Source: Augochlora pura (lineage: Eukaryota > Arthropoda > Insecta > Hymenoptera > Halictidae). From it: a stretch of DNA of 64,000 nt. The notes beneath the pieces were generated by a model. The model was not told where the DNA came from. It saw only the letters and a list, made by a program, of their open reading frames with translations, and made no database searches. Positions 12,190 through 26,844 of this stretch are shown in pieces. Position numbers and translations under genes: made by a program. The stretch is from positions 24,686,898 to 24,750,897 of the forward strand of contig NC_135778.1 of assembly GCF_028453695.1 (NCBI RefSeq), in the 5' to 3' direction. Numbering within the stretch: the first letter of the stretch is position 1; each line of letters opens with the position of its first letter.

Positions 12190-15100
12190 TTACAAGGAAG
12201 ACTGAACATTATTGTGTTGCACAGGATCTAAGGGAGGTGTACGTAGGTGATTGATATGATGCAAAGTGTTGTTCAGCACTTCCTGAGTCGTGTACAGCAG
12301 CGGCATTCTCTCTTCTATCCAAAGCAAAATCAAAATTGATGCACAATTATAAAGAGTGTAGTAACAAATATATAAATGTATGTTATTTGTGTCATTACTA
12401 AATCGCAAACACATGCAGAATTTGCCATGCAACCCACAATTTTCAACTACACCTTCTAAACGATTATACTGAATTCATAATACAATTATCATTATAAGTG
12501 TAGGTTTATCTTATAAGATAATAGAAAGAAATTTTTGTGTATTTTTAATATATTAATGTAAAAATACCTGATAAAGGACTATCTAATAAATATATGTTGA
12601 TAGTATAAAACTTGGAAGATGAATCCCATTGAACATTTGAAAAATTATATTGTTTCTTGCTTACTATGTACATATATGTGATTATTTAATTTAAAAAATA
12701 TTTGGAATACATTTCATTAAAACAAACAAAACAGCTTAGTTTTCATGCAAAGAGTGGAGCATGTGCAAATGTAACTGCGCTGATAAAAGTATAATATTGT
12801 TTATATAACTAGAACAGAACTTAAAATATCTTAGAAGTTACAATAGATAAAAAATTTAAATAGTTTATTGCATGTTGCTACTCCAACATTTTTTCAGAAT
12901 GTTATATCAGTTTATTTTTATTTATTTTAATCTTATTAGATCGGAAAATAATTAGAAAACACATATCAACGAACAATAAACTATAATCACTGCAAATAAT
13001 TATAAAACAGAAAACCTTTAAGATTCAGCAAAATACATGCCCATGCATATGTTACGTAGATAATTGAATGGATAAGAATCTTTATAAAATTCAAAGTACA
13101 TTTTATTTAATTCAAACGAAATAATAATTGTTTGTATTTTTTACAAACATTAAAAGAACTTCGAATTTGTAGAATGACTCTTATCTGTAATGAACTTATG
13201 TGCTTAAAAAAGTTTAAAAAAATAACTAGGATTAGTTGACCTAATTTTCTCACATACAATACCAAAAACTTACCTTCGGCCTCAACCGATGTTCAAAGTT
13301 CCTCCCCCCTTCTGTATTCATACATCCAAATAACTTTCCGCATAAAACACAAGGAAAATAAAACTACTAAAAATATACTAATGTTCTGCAATACAAAAAT
13401 ACAAATACATAAAAAACAAACAAACGTGGTACAAGACTATTGTGAAAGAAAAGTATGTTTAAAGTGAAAAAGCGTTTGTTCCTTAGGGAAGATCAAAAAA
13501 CCTCTAACTTTTTAAACTTTTTCATTTCAAGCTCCATTTTACAATAATCTTGTTCCTGTTTGTTCTTTTTTTGTACGTTTGTTTTGTGTATGTACTATTG
13601 TTTTTTTGTGGGAACTTATGTGAACATTTGTGTATGAAAGAAGGAGAGGAATTTTGAATACCCGTTATAGGCAGAAGATAAGCTTTTAGTATTATTTTTA
13701 TAAGTTAGAGAACCATGTTTAATGAAAATCTTATAATTGAAAAGTAGAATTATATCAGAATATATACATATATGTGTATAAAAACTTATCTCATTATTAT
13801 AACAGTAAATACTAAACAATTTTTTAGATACAGATAAATTCATTTTATAAACATGGGTATTGTCAACCATTGTGTATGACATATGTATACTGTGTTATAC
13901 ATATTTAAAATGTGTCATTGTACATATATTACAATGTTATTTTTTTATTTGGTCAAGTATCAATATCAACTACCAAAACTACCCAAGACACGTAGATAAT
14001 TACACAAGTAAAAAAAGAATAGAAAACTAAAGAACAAATTTCACTATGAAAGTATGTGTTAAAAATTTCATTTTCATAAATGTAGCTATCATAACGAAAT
14101 ATTTAAATAGAGGTATTAATTAACAAATATTTAATGCCCTTTCTGGATTATAATCCTATCTTATAGAAGACTTTATTAATACTTACCTTGAAGTTGACGA
14201 CTGATGAGAGCAGTGATACCTTGACTGTCACCAGTTTTTTTCACAACGAAAAGTTTGGTATCAGGATCGTTTTCTAAGGCTCCAATACCACTCAAACCAA
14301 TTACTTGCCCATTTTGTTGTTGGTGACTACTAGCAGCCATTGTTTCACTGACCTACGATTATAATATTTATACAAATGCATACGACTTAAAAAGACATAA
14401 TATCTTGTTAAGTGAATCAATACATAAACCTTATAATTGAAATTCATATACCTGCATCAATTTTTTTACTACATCCCTTCCCAAAATATGATCAAACACT
14501 GCCTGCAGAAATTGATCACTAATTATGCTTAACTTTAACTTGTCTCTATGCCATAATAATATTCTTGATTCTACCATAGCTGTTATTGATACCTATAGAA
14601 AAAATTTCATAAGGTATTTTAACAATATATCTTCAACAGATAAATTAGAGAAGAATTTTAGAAACCTGAAAGTAATCGTCCGTGGAGACACCAAACCATT
14701 CTGGAGAATCCAGGAACTGATGTGGGAAGACAATGTGTAATGCTCTTCCATTTTGTGATACTACTAATCTGAAATGATTTAAATGAAACACTTATGTAAT
14801 TTAGAAACAAATAAGTTTATCATACAAGATAATTTTTAAATGTTTATTCTAGTTTGACTGAAGTTATGTATCATATACTTACTTTCCAGAAAGTACCAAA
14901 GATAAAGAATCAACTTTTGTCACTTTTTCTTGGGCATAAACTTCTTGATATTTCAACTGTCGTATAACCTTCATACAATTTAATACTTTTTTAAACTGTT
15001 GACGTGATACCCTTAACGGCTGGAACACTGCAATATATACCTGTATGAAGAAAAACAAAAATAATATATTAAATTTACATAGTATCAGATCAAATAAAAT

Positions 15101-16782
15101 ATTAGTGTAAAAACAATACTCCTTATGAATGTTTTGCATATTACTTCTGCCAAAATTATTATTTGTCATTCGTATTAGAGTAACTTATGTATATTAAAAT
15201 AATACAATTTTATTTGTAATACTTTTTTGGTAATTGATTGTTCAATTTTTTACTAATCAAATACAATCATCTTAATACAGAAAGCATATTCTATAAAGAA
15301 ATTGCTCGCGTTACATGTATGAAGATGCAAATAAAGGATAGTATATAAAAAATTCCAGCATAATGCAGATGCAATAGCCAAACGTACAAGCAATTTACAA
15401 TGATAACTATTTCTAATATATCTATCTAGAAGGTCTAAGATAATAACATTATACTACCTAAAATACACAATGTTAAGCTACAAATAATATGGTAAAATGT
15501 GACAATAAAGTATAATTTTTTGCAAGGTACATATATCAAATGTTGCTTTAAAGATAAGTAGACAACTCAATACCTGGAATTACTCATTTCTATTTTGTAA
15601 TGGTATTCATTACATTGACTAGCACAGTGCCTATTTCAATCATTCTTAGTCTTTGAAATATTTTTTATATTAACTATTTTTAGAGAAAAAAAGATACATA
15701 ATTATATAGTCATTAAAAAATGTTCAGAAGTAGATAGTAATCACTACTTTATAAGTTATAAGTAATCACTACTTTTGTACAATTTTAATGGAAACAATTT
15801 AATTTATATCACTATTAGAAAATAAAAAAAATATTTCAACTTAATGAATAGGTGCACATTATGTCCATGTCTATCACTTCATTGTAGATCTTGGAAAGAC
15901 TGTGTTATTTATGAGAAAATTGAATATACCATCCGATACATCTAATACCAAACATGGTTCACATTAATGCCTAAATCAATTGCACAATTAAGTATACATA
16001 ATAGATAAAAGTAAGAACGTTCTGTGATACCAATTTAAAGAATCTTTCTTTTGTTCTTCTCTCAGCTTACCTCTTCAACTTCCCTGGGAAACTTGATAGG
16101 CCTGAGCTTGTAAAGAAGCGTGCATACATGGACGAAGTTGATGGCAACAAACAGAACATTCCAGAGAGCAGCGTCCAGCCAGCAAGCTATTGTCCAGCCC
16201 CACAAAGCAAGAAAGGCACAGCCCACGAGTAGAGTGCACCTTAAATAGAGTACACCGTGTATGCCACTTGGTGCAAGGTGTGACAATAGGAAGAAGGCAT
16301 TTGCTAGTTGAAAGTAGATGTGGTTCACAGAAATTCCTTGATAAGGTTGGCAGGTAAGAACTCCGTACAGAAAAGTTGGAGGCACTATCGGCGAATGTGG
16401 AGAACCAGATTCATGACTGACCACTGATAGACCAGTAGCTGCAACATATTTTTATACATACACACATTAGTTTTATGTTTGATTTTTTAAAGATACTATT
16501 AAATCACTGCAGAAGGATAAAGTGTTAAAATATCATTCTTAACATATAAATATACATACCCGCTCTATTATCAGTGGTCACATTCCTACATTCGTCGTTT
16601 TCATGATGTGTTGAAATTGGTAGTGATACTTCTGATGTGACAGTATTATGAGGAACATTAGATGCAGCTGCATTCGTTAAGCTGGCATCAATACCAAAAT
16701 ATGTCCCAGAGAAGAATATAAGGAATAAAATAGAAGTACGCCAGCCTTCTCGGCTTCCTATAGGATCAAAACAGATCCACAT
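12190..16782 (-). CDS. Popeye domain-containing protein (BVES/POPDC family)
   Basis: Seven coding exons join in phase: 16782-16560, 16438-16071, 15040-14883, 14768-14666, 14592-14452, 14352-14187 and 12314-12190 (stop), giving about 427 residues. The N-terminal part has hydrophobic membrane segments (about residues 10-30, then three between about 100 and 185). The cytosolic Popeye domain follows, with the cAMP-binding signatures DSPEW (about 270-274) and FQVSITA (about 283-289). Popeye proteins are membrane cAMP effectors that act in muscle and at cell contacts and modulate TREK channels and trafficking in vertebrates. The start is uncertain: an acceptor AG sits at about 16801 and ATG 16782 is the first ATG after it, so an upstream 5' UTR exon is likely. 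A 38-nt alternative exon lies at 13274-13311. The gene is divergent from CEP20. Confidence 0.88.
13274..13311 (-). other. Candidate 38-nt cassette exon of the Popeye gene
   Basis: It is flanked by a good acceptor (GAATACAG before it) and a consensus donor (GCCGAAG then GTAAGT). Joined to the phase-1 end of the exon ending at 14187, it reads EGGRNFEHRLRPK. Its length is 38 (not a multiple of 3), so inclusion shifts the last exon (12314-12190) into another frame that soon stops. Skipping it gives the longer conventional tail. Inference from splice sites only. Confidence 0.5.
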
Positions 16783-18309
16783 CCCAGCATCACCACCAAA
16801 CTAAATCAATTTCGTCTTACTCTGTAACATCAAAGTAAATGTTTTTCAATTCTGAAAATACAATGAACTGCATTTAACTCGTTGCACTGATATATAAACA
16901 GTATATATAAACTGATCGTTGCATACTTATTCATAGAAGATATTAAATTGAATGCTATGTGCCACTCGCGAATGTCCTATCATTGTTCACATTCTACTCT
17001 CAGCTAAAATTAGAGCTTGAAGACAAATACCATCTTGTAGATATCAAATTGAGGAAGGGTATTTGCATTACCAGCAGCTGCGGGAAGACTATAGAAACAT
17101 CTGCAATCCAAATACACACAACATGACACATGGTCCCTTTATAAATATTCTTTATATCGTTTGCTTGAAGCAAATTGTAAACATTTGAATTTAATATCTC
17201 AAATAATAAGGAAGTTGCTTTTAACAAGAAGATTATCTGATCGGTTACATCGGTACTTTTTATTGACATGACAGAATTGTTAACCAAAGATATCGCACGA
17301 TCAAACAAGAGAATACAAATTTCAACGTCACTTACAAATATCTGAACTGTTAAAGACTAAAATTTCATAATATACACGGTTATACAACGATTTATTACAA
17401 TCAAATTCGTTTTCGGATATATTAAAGCACGTTGCAAAGTATCGTATCGAAATCAATAAATAACTTACTCATGGAAAATTTGAAAAGATGAGAGCGTACG
17501 CAAGGCATACAGATGAAAAAATCAACAGTGACGTCGAGTGATATGATAGTTGAAATAAACTGAACTCGTACACGAAAACGAAACAAACTTGCTTATCTAA
17601 TGAACGTCAAACTAGCAGAAAGACGTTACTCTAGCAAGGACAAGTACAGGCAACGGTGTGGAGAACTGGGAAGCAGAAAGGGGATAAAATAGGCCACGCG
17701 GCCCCTAATTTAAGGTTCGTTCGAAAATTGACTAGCAAAAACTAACATGACACGCGAAAAATTACAGACCACATAGTTCTTATGCTGCAACAGATTAACT
17801 ATAGACTGGAAATGTATAAGATGGCTAATCAAAAGTAACAAAACCCCCCACGCGTTTTCTTTGAAATTCAAAGTTTATACAAATATGAATGAGCGATCAA
17901 CCTGCATCTTCATTCATGCGTAACTGTTCGTTATTTACCGACGTTCAAAAAAACTTATGCATCCAATTAACATGACGTGTTTCAGTTAATTTGTATTAAT
18001 TGGCCATCGTATAGTATTATTTTTCCTGAACGTTAATCAGCTTTACACGATATGACGAGTCATTCTGGATAATGTAATTTTAATTTGGTTACTTTAAATA
18101 AGAAGTAACTCATATTTTTCAATAATTTTGACATAAGATTTTAATATAAACAATGCACAATATTCTCAGACAATTGTAAATTTGAATATTGCTTTGAATT
18201 GTAGATACGTGTATGTAATGCCGGCTTAAATAAACTTAAATAATAAAAATAAATTGACGTACAATTTTTCCTTTTTCTAGCTTTACTTTCATCCATCGGT
18301 TAAAAGGAA
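16783..18309. other. Divergent promoter region, Popeye gene / CEP20
   Basis: No conserved coding sequence is seen. On the minus strand a possible 5' UTR exon ends at a GTAAGT donor near 17468, and the acceptor before the first Popeye coding exon is at about 16801. The region probably carries promoters for both divergent genes. Confidence 0.45.
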
Positions 18310-19076
18310 ATGGCAACGGAAAAGGATTTAATTAACGGTACCCTTTAATTGTATTAACGGTATTCGCTGACATTAAAACAAAATTTTTTATATACATAAC
18401 ATATTCAAATAACATAGATTTCATATGCAGTAGAAGTTAAGTTATATGAAATATATATTTATGTATAAACTTGTACATATTTATTTATTGATAAATCAAG
18501 TGACAAGTAAAACACTTAGAAGACATATTAAAGTCCCAATCTATAATTTATAATGTTGATATAAATTACATAAAAGATAATATAATTTACATATATTATA
18601 GGAGTCATTTTAATTTAAAGAATGATTTGTTTTATTACTAAAGCTGTAAGGGAATCACTGATGAACCATGGAGAACTATCTCGTATAAAAGCTGAAATGC
18701 ATACAAAGATCATACAGATATTGGATAATTCAAGTAATGGAAGTAAACAAAAATTACCAAAGCCAACTCAAGATATTGCACTTTTGAATGAACTTATACG
18801 GGAGTATTTAGACTGGATGGGATACAAATACAGCTCTACTGTTTTCATATCAGGTATTAAAACATATATTCCGTGTAATGTACAATAATACAAATCAATA
18901 TTTATAAACTAGGACGTTTAAAGAAATAATATTTTTCAGAATGTAACTTATCAAAGCATCCCCCGGACAGATTTTTACTTGCCCAGAATTTAGGAGTAAC
19001 AGAAAGTGAGAATGGTACAGAATTACCATTGCTTTGCAGTATTTTGGATACACTAAAGACTATGAGAAACGAGTGA
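18310..19076 (+). CDS. CEP20: Centrosomal protein 20 (FOPNL/FOR20), LisH protein
   Basis: Three exons join in phase: 18310-18337 (28 nt, MATEKDLIN plus one base), 18644-18853 and 18940-19076 (stop TGA), giving 124 residues, close to the family's usual size. A start at 18622 is in frame, but it would code through the sequence just before a clear acceptor (TTTTATTACTAAAG). The 28-nt upstream exon gives the MAT-start and AV-x-ESL register expected of the family, so I prefer it. A LisH motif lies at about residues 53-80 (LLNELIREYLDWMGYKYSS), followed by the PPDRFLLAQNLG and ELPLLCSIL blocks. CEP20 localises to centriolar satellites and basal bodies and is needed for ciliogenesis and centriole assembly. 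It is convergent with RBBP6. Confidence 0.9.
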
Positions 19077-19802
19077 AGAATATGATAAATTATTTCTTGA
19101 CAAAGTTAATCTAAATCAAGATAGTTATTTTTTTAATTAATTACAATGCTGGAAACGTAATTAAATGTTCGTCTTTTATACGTGCACAATATTTTATTTA
19201 ACAAGAAGAAAGATAAATTAAAAGAATCTCGTCTTTTTATTTTATGACGTCTTTTACATATTGACAGTACATTACGAAAGTACAATATAATGCTGAGATA
19301 TTGGAGATCTTAAATATAATTGCTGTTACTTTCTAAAGTATTGTACCGGATTTCTTAGTGATATCATTATCTACTGAATGCTATAATATACATCACTTAT
19401 TGTAATGAATTTACTTACATCATTTTATTCTTGAAATTGAAATGTGGACAATTACATGTAAAGGCCTTAATAACATTTCGAAAAAATGAAATATATGAAA
19501 TTAAACGTCATACTTTATTTACCCACTCGTTATTTCATTAAATGTTTCATTCCCAAAATGTGTTAACTATTCGTAGCAAGTAATAAATCAATAATGACTG
19601 TTTCAAATTAACTTTGAACACTGTTATAGTATTATAAATAGAGAAGAAATTTTCTACTTTGTTTTGCATCGGAGAATCATCGTATTTCGGTGCATAGAAT
19701 TCTAAATAATTCTGATTGAGAATCCCTTATATTAAAAAGCATTCACAAAGAAAAAGTTCTTGTCAGAATTCAATTTTAAAATAGTAAGTTTATCTAGCGA
19801 TA
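19077..19802. other. Convergent 3' flanks of CEP20 and RBBP6
   Basis: AT-rich with no conserved frame. A minus-strand AATAAA at 19514-19519 lies about 284 bases after the RBBP6 stop and may be its polyadenylation signal. Confidence 0.5.
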
Positions 19803-22800
19803 TCATTTGTGCTTTGACTTTTTCTTTTTCTTCGACTGTTTATTTCTACTCTTTGATTTCTTTGATTTCTTTTTGTGTTTCTCTTCATCGCTGCTCGTGT
19901 CAGACGAATCCGAGTACGAGTCCGAATCCGAGCTGCTTTCCCTCTTGGTGGACTTCTTTTTCTTGTGCTTCTTGTGTTTTTTCTTTTTTTTCTTATGCGA
20001 TTCATCCGAACTGTCCGAATCCGTGCTGGAAGTGTCCGAGCTACTAGACGAATCCTCACTGCTTGTAGATTTTGATCGTTTTTTAAGAGACTTCAAATCC
20101 ATCTCCTTCTCTATATCCGGCTCGTCGAGTTTTAACTTCTTGGTAGGTAATGATATTATTTTGCCGTCTTCGCCGTCAGATTCGGAGTCCGAAGCGCTAT
20201 AGTCAGGCTCGAAGCTAGCTTCATCAAGCATGCTACGTTTGCGATCGGAAACAAGTCTCGGATTCTTTCGTTGTTTCTTAATGGTCTCTGTAACCGGCGG
20301 CTCAGGATTTTCATAACTTATCTTCGCCTCACTGGTCTCCGGTTTCTCTTTCATCAGAAGACTATCTTTATGCTTCTGCTTCTTCTCCAAGTTCTTTTCT
20401 TTATCTTTCTTATGCTTTTTCTCCTTTCGCTTTTTATGCTCTTTGGACTTACTTCTGCTTCGATGCTCTTTTTTTCTCTTCTTGTCTTCCTTTGACTTTT
20501 TGTCTCTTCTCCTGTCTTCCTCGTCCTCCTTACCTTTCAGAAGACCCACCTTTGGCATCTCGTTCCTTTTGAAAGTGCAAGTGGGCGTTTTTCCTCTTCT
20601 TTCTCTATCCCTTTCCTTCTCCCTATCTTTATCCATTCGATCACCTTTAGAATCGTTTCGATTCGACCTGAAATCGCCTCTGGAATCCATCCTCGGGTCT
20701 CTCTCGGATCTCATATCGTGACGCTCACTTCTGAAGTCATTTCTGTCTTTTGAACGATCCCCTCTATCTTTGTTGTCCCGTTTCCTGTCGTCGAGAAACA
20801 CCTTTCGCTCATTACCTGGCAATGTCAACGAGGAATCGATGCGCCTATCCAGAAGGGGTGAAATTCTTTTATCTCTGTTTCTAGGCGATCGACTTCTAGA
20901 TTGCGTTTCACTCTTTGTCTCGCGTCTCTCTAAGAAGTTTTTGATAGGGCTGATCTTTCTTTCTTTACCTTCTTCCACTTTCTCCCCTAATCTCTCTTTA
21001 GCAGATAGTCTCGTGGGAGAGTAGGTCTCTGGAACCGGCTTGAATTTTGTTCTGTCTAATTTTGCTTTCTTTACCGGTTCTGTGATTTCAACGTTCCGTT
21101 CGTTGCGTCCGACGTTTATGGTCACGTTTACGCTCTTCCTTGGCTCTCTGTTGACTTCAGCTTCGAGCACTTTAGGCTCCGGATTCTGGTACAGTACTTT
21201 CCTACTTTCGCTGATCTTCTTAATCTCGATGGGTCTAATGGCGTTGATGGCTTTCTGGAAAATCGCGTTTTCTGCTCGTTTTAATACTTCCGATGTAACT
21301 ACTTTAGTAGACTTCGGTTCGTCTAGTTGTATTTTTTCTATAGAAGACTCGCATACCTCGTCTGATTTCTCTATGGTGTCGTCCCTCTCCCATTTGGACA
21401 GCTCAGGCAAGGGAGCCAAAAACTCATCCTTCTTAGGTGATTTGTCTTCCAGTAAAGTGCTTTTCTCTTCCGTTTCGTTCTCAGATAGTAAAGAATACTT
21501 CTCCGTGATGACAGTATTTATTTCGGCATCGTCTAATCCACTGTAAAGACTATCAATAGGTTTAATTTCAGATTTTAATTCCGGAATTGGCTTGAAATTG
21601 GGGTTCGGAGGATTTGTTCCGAATTCCGTGTGATCAATCCTCTCTGGACTGGGTTCGTTAAATTCTGGCGGCTCTGGATTCATAGCTAACGACTTGTCCT
21701 CAAACTCTTCTTTAATTGACTCCTCCATCAGAACTTCTGTAGGAATGCATTCTATTCTAGTCTCAATATTTTCTTCTTCATTAATAGGTTTCATAGTATC
21801 AGGTTTAACAGGCGACATAGTCTCCTGTCTAGTTTCTGCTAGCGAATCCTCTTGTTCAGATGATTTGATAGGTTCGTCTTTCGCTACTTCTTTCTGACCT
21901 GCTTTCTTCTCCTTCTTCTTTTTCTTTTTCTTTTCCTTATCTTCGTCTTTCTTCTTTTTCTTCTCTTTGATCTTTTTCTCTTTTTTCTTTTCTTCGTTCT
22001 TCTCTTCATGGTCCTTCTCCTTTTTCTTTATACGTTCAGGCGACAAGTCTTTAGCATCTGTTCTGGACTTTTGTGAGTATGGCGTAGGACTCTTCCTATT
22101 CTTTTTTCTTTCTATAGATCGTCTCTCATAACGTTCGTGTCGGTCCCTGTCCTTCTCGGACTCGTAATCTCGTTCACGTCTGTCTTTCTCACGATTACGG
22201 TTCTTATCATCTTGTCTGTGACGATCTCTTTCATCCCTGTAACTGAACAAGTTTTAGAGTAATATTCGTGAAATAAATTTGACAGAAATTTACAAGTTGT
22301 TGCACCCAATCATATATTTGTTTCAGCTATACTATCCTATCATAAACATGGAAAGAAATACTCACCGATCCTTGTCATAATCTTTTTTCTCAACATGTCT
22401 ATCATCATCACGACGGTCACGTGTATGCCTGTCGTCCCGTTCTTTTTCTTTTTCTCTCCTGTCACGTTCGTCTTTCTCACGTGGTCTGTCATCATGATCT
22501 CTAGGTAAAACTTGTCTGTCACGATCCTCTCGATCTCGATTTAAAACTCTACGATCTCTGTCGTCTCTCTCACGTAAACGATCGTCACGTTCTCGTCCCC
22601 TGCAAAAGACAAGTATTAATAAACAAAATTTATATAAAGCAAATATAAATATCTATTTTACAACAAATTTAAGATTACTTTACCGTGAAAACCATTTAAT
22701 TACCTGTCCTCTCTTAGTCTGTCTCGCTCTTCAACATCATGGTCTTTAAGGGAGTGTTCACGATCTTCTTGATCTCTTATTAAACGACGATCTCGATCAT

Positions 22801-25800
22801 CGCGCGACGATCTATCAGAATGCTCAACCCCTGGTGGTGAGAGATCATAGTAACCCTCAGTTCCAGGAGGAGCAACGTCGTCGAATCTCTTGTGAGGGGT
22901 GTCCCGTATGGGACTGCCAAAACGTTGCGTAGATGGTCCAGGATACCTGTTGACAAAAAATTCACAAAAGGACGTTTATATTAATGTTGACCCACCAAAA
23001 AAAGGTATTACAGAAGACTCTTTCACTATCAAAATAAATATGTTGTAATAAGTTGCTTAATGTACAAAATACTAAAATTCAAATAAAAATAAAATTTGTT
23101 ATACAATTGTACTGTGTATCCTATAAATTTGTATTGAGTTCATTCAAATTTACAATATGTAGAACTGTACTTTGTTTCTATAAAAGTATTTATGAAAACA
23201 TGTTTTTAATGTTTAATGGTACATGTATACTTCGAACATGGATCAAAGTACAGCTTTCACTTTTTTTTTTAAATAGACATCCTTGAACAAAATTTAGCTA
23301 CTGTTGTTTTCTTACTAAAACACTGCCATGGAAAATTGAGACCATTGCGAGAGAAAATTACACTAAAGCTGAAAAGATGAACAGATAAAATTACTTAGTA
23401 CCAAATAGATTAAATGTACTGTCTATAATGTCATAAAAACGAAAAATAAATAAATCAACATTTATAACTTCAGTTATATTCTGAATACAATGGAAAATAT
23501 GTAATTACGTTGATTGTACTCTCTCTCAAATATTAAAAGTACATAGATTTACTCACCGAAAATGTTATTAAACCATACAAATACTATTAAATAAATAAAT
23601 ACAGTATATAACGTAATTCTAAATTTTGATCTCTTTCGTTTGAATAGTTTCTTTGGTCTGGGAAGCGTATACTGTTACACTTTACACATCAAGTACTGAA
23701 AAATAGACAAAAGAAAATGTATTTTTTTATGTTACAAATGTTGATTTGGCCCTGAATTCACCTGATTCAGAAACCATGCAGATCTGTCAATCAGCTGGGT
23801 AGCTTCCAGAATCTCCGAGCAGGTCCTTGTTGTATACACTTTTCCTTGCTTCTCTCTTCTTCTCTCACTTTTTTTTTGATTATTTGTATATTTCATAACG
23901 TAATAGCATTATGTACATACAAATAATATTTTATATGCATGCAAATGATAAAATTATTCACCCAACAATATAGAAATAAAACGAATTAAAAAAAAAGAAA
24001 GTGAACATAGATACTTGTGTTATTTTCAAAAAATATTTCCTTGTGACGCGTACACAGAAATTACATTCTTTGTAAGCAAATACAATTATACCGCTATAAT
24101 GGTATTAAAAGAAAACGTAATATTATGAGATACAGTATTAAAAATACTTATGCTGCTACAAATATGTATAAGACTCAGCGTTTACATATGGATCCGAGTC
24201 GAAGTGTAATTTATGTTTTGATATTATGATATTATGAGCTTATGTAAATAAAACCGATATTTATCATAAAACGTAACGATTCAAGTTCATAATTTGAAAA
24301 ATATGTCTAAATATGCTAGCTTTTGACAAAAATTTAGATACTAATATCACAGAGAAGATATAAGGTACTGGAACATTTTCTGAGCTATGCGAGACAAAAA
24401 TGTCTTTTCGCATGTGCACTCCTATCACATATTTCTTTTTTCTGACATTTTAAACAAGATCATATAAAAGAATTCATAAATAATTTTCAACTCTTATAAT
24501 TTTACCGATACTATTCTATGAACCAGAGTTAACAAATTATATGCGATCATCATCTATGTATATATAATTTATATAGCATATAATTGTTCAAATTAATTGC
24601 TCAATTATGCAAATAAGGGTTGATAAGTTATCACAGGCAGTACAATGCTTAGTTTAACTCTAGATTGTATCAGTTTTCTAAATTACCTTAGTGCAAACCA
24701 ATACATTCAACATAGCGTAATTTTAATAACAGTAGCAGAATTTATATTGAAGAACATGCGACTAGAAAGGATTTTTAAAAGTAGAGATCGTGTTTTTTGC
24801 AACCAATTTTTTGTCTAAATTTTTGTTACCTATACGGTCAAAAATTAATTTATAACTCATTAAATGTGCATATACAATGAAAGATAAATGACTGTTTTGT
24901 TACAATTTTATACTAACTATTAAATCCTTTCATGTAGATGTTTTCCAATTTACACATAAAATCTGAGTTGTTACTAAAACGGCATATATTACTTTAAGAT
25001 CAATATCACTAGCCTTGTCAGCATTAATTGCAACATTTCCGAAATGTTCATCTCTGAAATTTTTTTTTAGCAATTCTTTATATGAAAGGGATATTAAAAG
25101 ATTAATTATAGTACTGGTACAATAGTACCTAAAAATAACGTTTAAAGGAATTTCAGCAAAATAACAGTTTGCATACATTATCTAAGATACTAACGATCCA
25201 GAGAAAGGGAAGATATTAATAAAAAAATAAATATATCCCTATTTATAATTCATGTATAGTAATATTATATATCAATAATATGTTGTTAGAATCTCGATTA
25301 TCCAAGATTTCACTATCATCAAAATATACTTTCGTTACTTTAAACTTTATTAAATGTGTAAACTATTGTTTATATGTAAAATATAATCTGGATAATCAAG
25401 ATTGCTAGACTAAATTTGATGTAAAAGTCAAAAAACCTATCAATTGCTCAAACAAATTAAAAGTAATTTTCAAGATCCATCAAAATATCCTTTACGAAAT
25501 ATGTTTCCGTAATGTGCGCAGTGTCTCTGAATAAAAATACAGCAAAAGAATACAACAGAAAATACACATACTATATGTATAAGATACACACATCCAATTC
25601 ACACAACCATGTATTAACTTGCATAAATATGTTCTTCCTTTCATAATCAAGTGGAAAGATAATAACGTACGGTAATAAATAATATCAACGATTATTAATA
25701 TTGTACTTCAGTGAGATTGTTTTGCAGTACATAACTAATTTACGTATTTTTTAGTTCTTTTAAGAAGAATATTTTATAAATTAAGTTGTAAATAAAGTAA

Positions 25801-26797
25801 TGACTGCTTTCAAACTAATTATTTACCTACAAAACAGTCGTTACATTATATACAAACTAATTCCCAATTTTTCAATTTATAATTGATACTTCGATTAATC
25901 CATTACAGTCATAATTATTTACGTATGGTAATTTCTTGCATTAGAAATGCGTAATAATATATTATTATTATTATTAAATAATAAAATAATTCATGAAAAT
26001 CATGAAACCAAAATTCACGGAAGGGAAGACAAAATGTTTTTACATTCTAATAACTGTATCAACGCGATATATGATCGGAAATAGGAAATCTCACCGCACA
26101 CTACCATTAACATATCACATCGACGTTGGCACGAAATTTTCCTTACATAAATAGTTGTATAAATCTGCTGTTCTTTACATTCATAACTTTTTCAAAATAT
26201 ATTAGAGTAACGATGCAGAACTCATTTTGAGATTAACAACGTATACTTCATATAATATACTCAAATCTTGAAGTATCGCAATCTATTTTTATATATAATT
26301 AAATAATATACATACAATAGGTGTTCAATAAATAGCTGTTACACACACACTTGCGCACGCACTCTAATCTAACGCCTATGATATTGTTTTATCAAAATGA
26401 TTGAAATAAAAACTCTATGGTACCAAAGGAGTCACAATGTAGCAAGAACAATCTTTTTGTTGATGGAGGTTCTTCAGAGATTTTAAAATTAAGTATGTTC
26501 TTGAAATAAAACTACAATTTTTTCACATAGTCAACAAAGCCATAATTCATGAGATATTTTAAACTATGTACAAAATATCTCATACATTCTATTCCTCTGA
26601 AGATCTTCTAACTAGGTAAAAGTTATTATTACTACGTTATGGGTCCCTACACGGATACCAAACAATTTTATTTTATATCGCTAAAAATAATGGAGATGAT
26701 TACAGTGATCACATGTAGTGGCCCACCCTATATATCACAGCGGAAAAACGAAGAGCCCTCCTTGAGGCCTTAGCGCAGCTACTTGTCAAGCACCTAC

Positions 26798-26844
<47 letters not shown>

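Noticed and set aside
16999..17308. 102-codon minus-strand frame upstream of the Popeye gene
   Set aside because: Not recognisable, not in phase with the Popeye coding exons, and lies in a probable promoter/UTR interval.
19807..21897. Several + strand frames of Ser/Leu/Phe-rich protein opposite RBBP6
   Set aside because: They are the complement of the Lys/Glu/Ser-rich RBBP6 tail; the low-complexity composition explains their openness.
24930..25178. 82-codon minus-strand frame in the large RBBP6 intron
   Set aside because: No start context, splice support or family resemblance; consistent with chance in AT-rich DNA.
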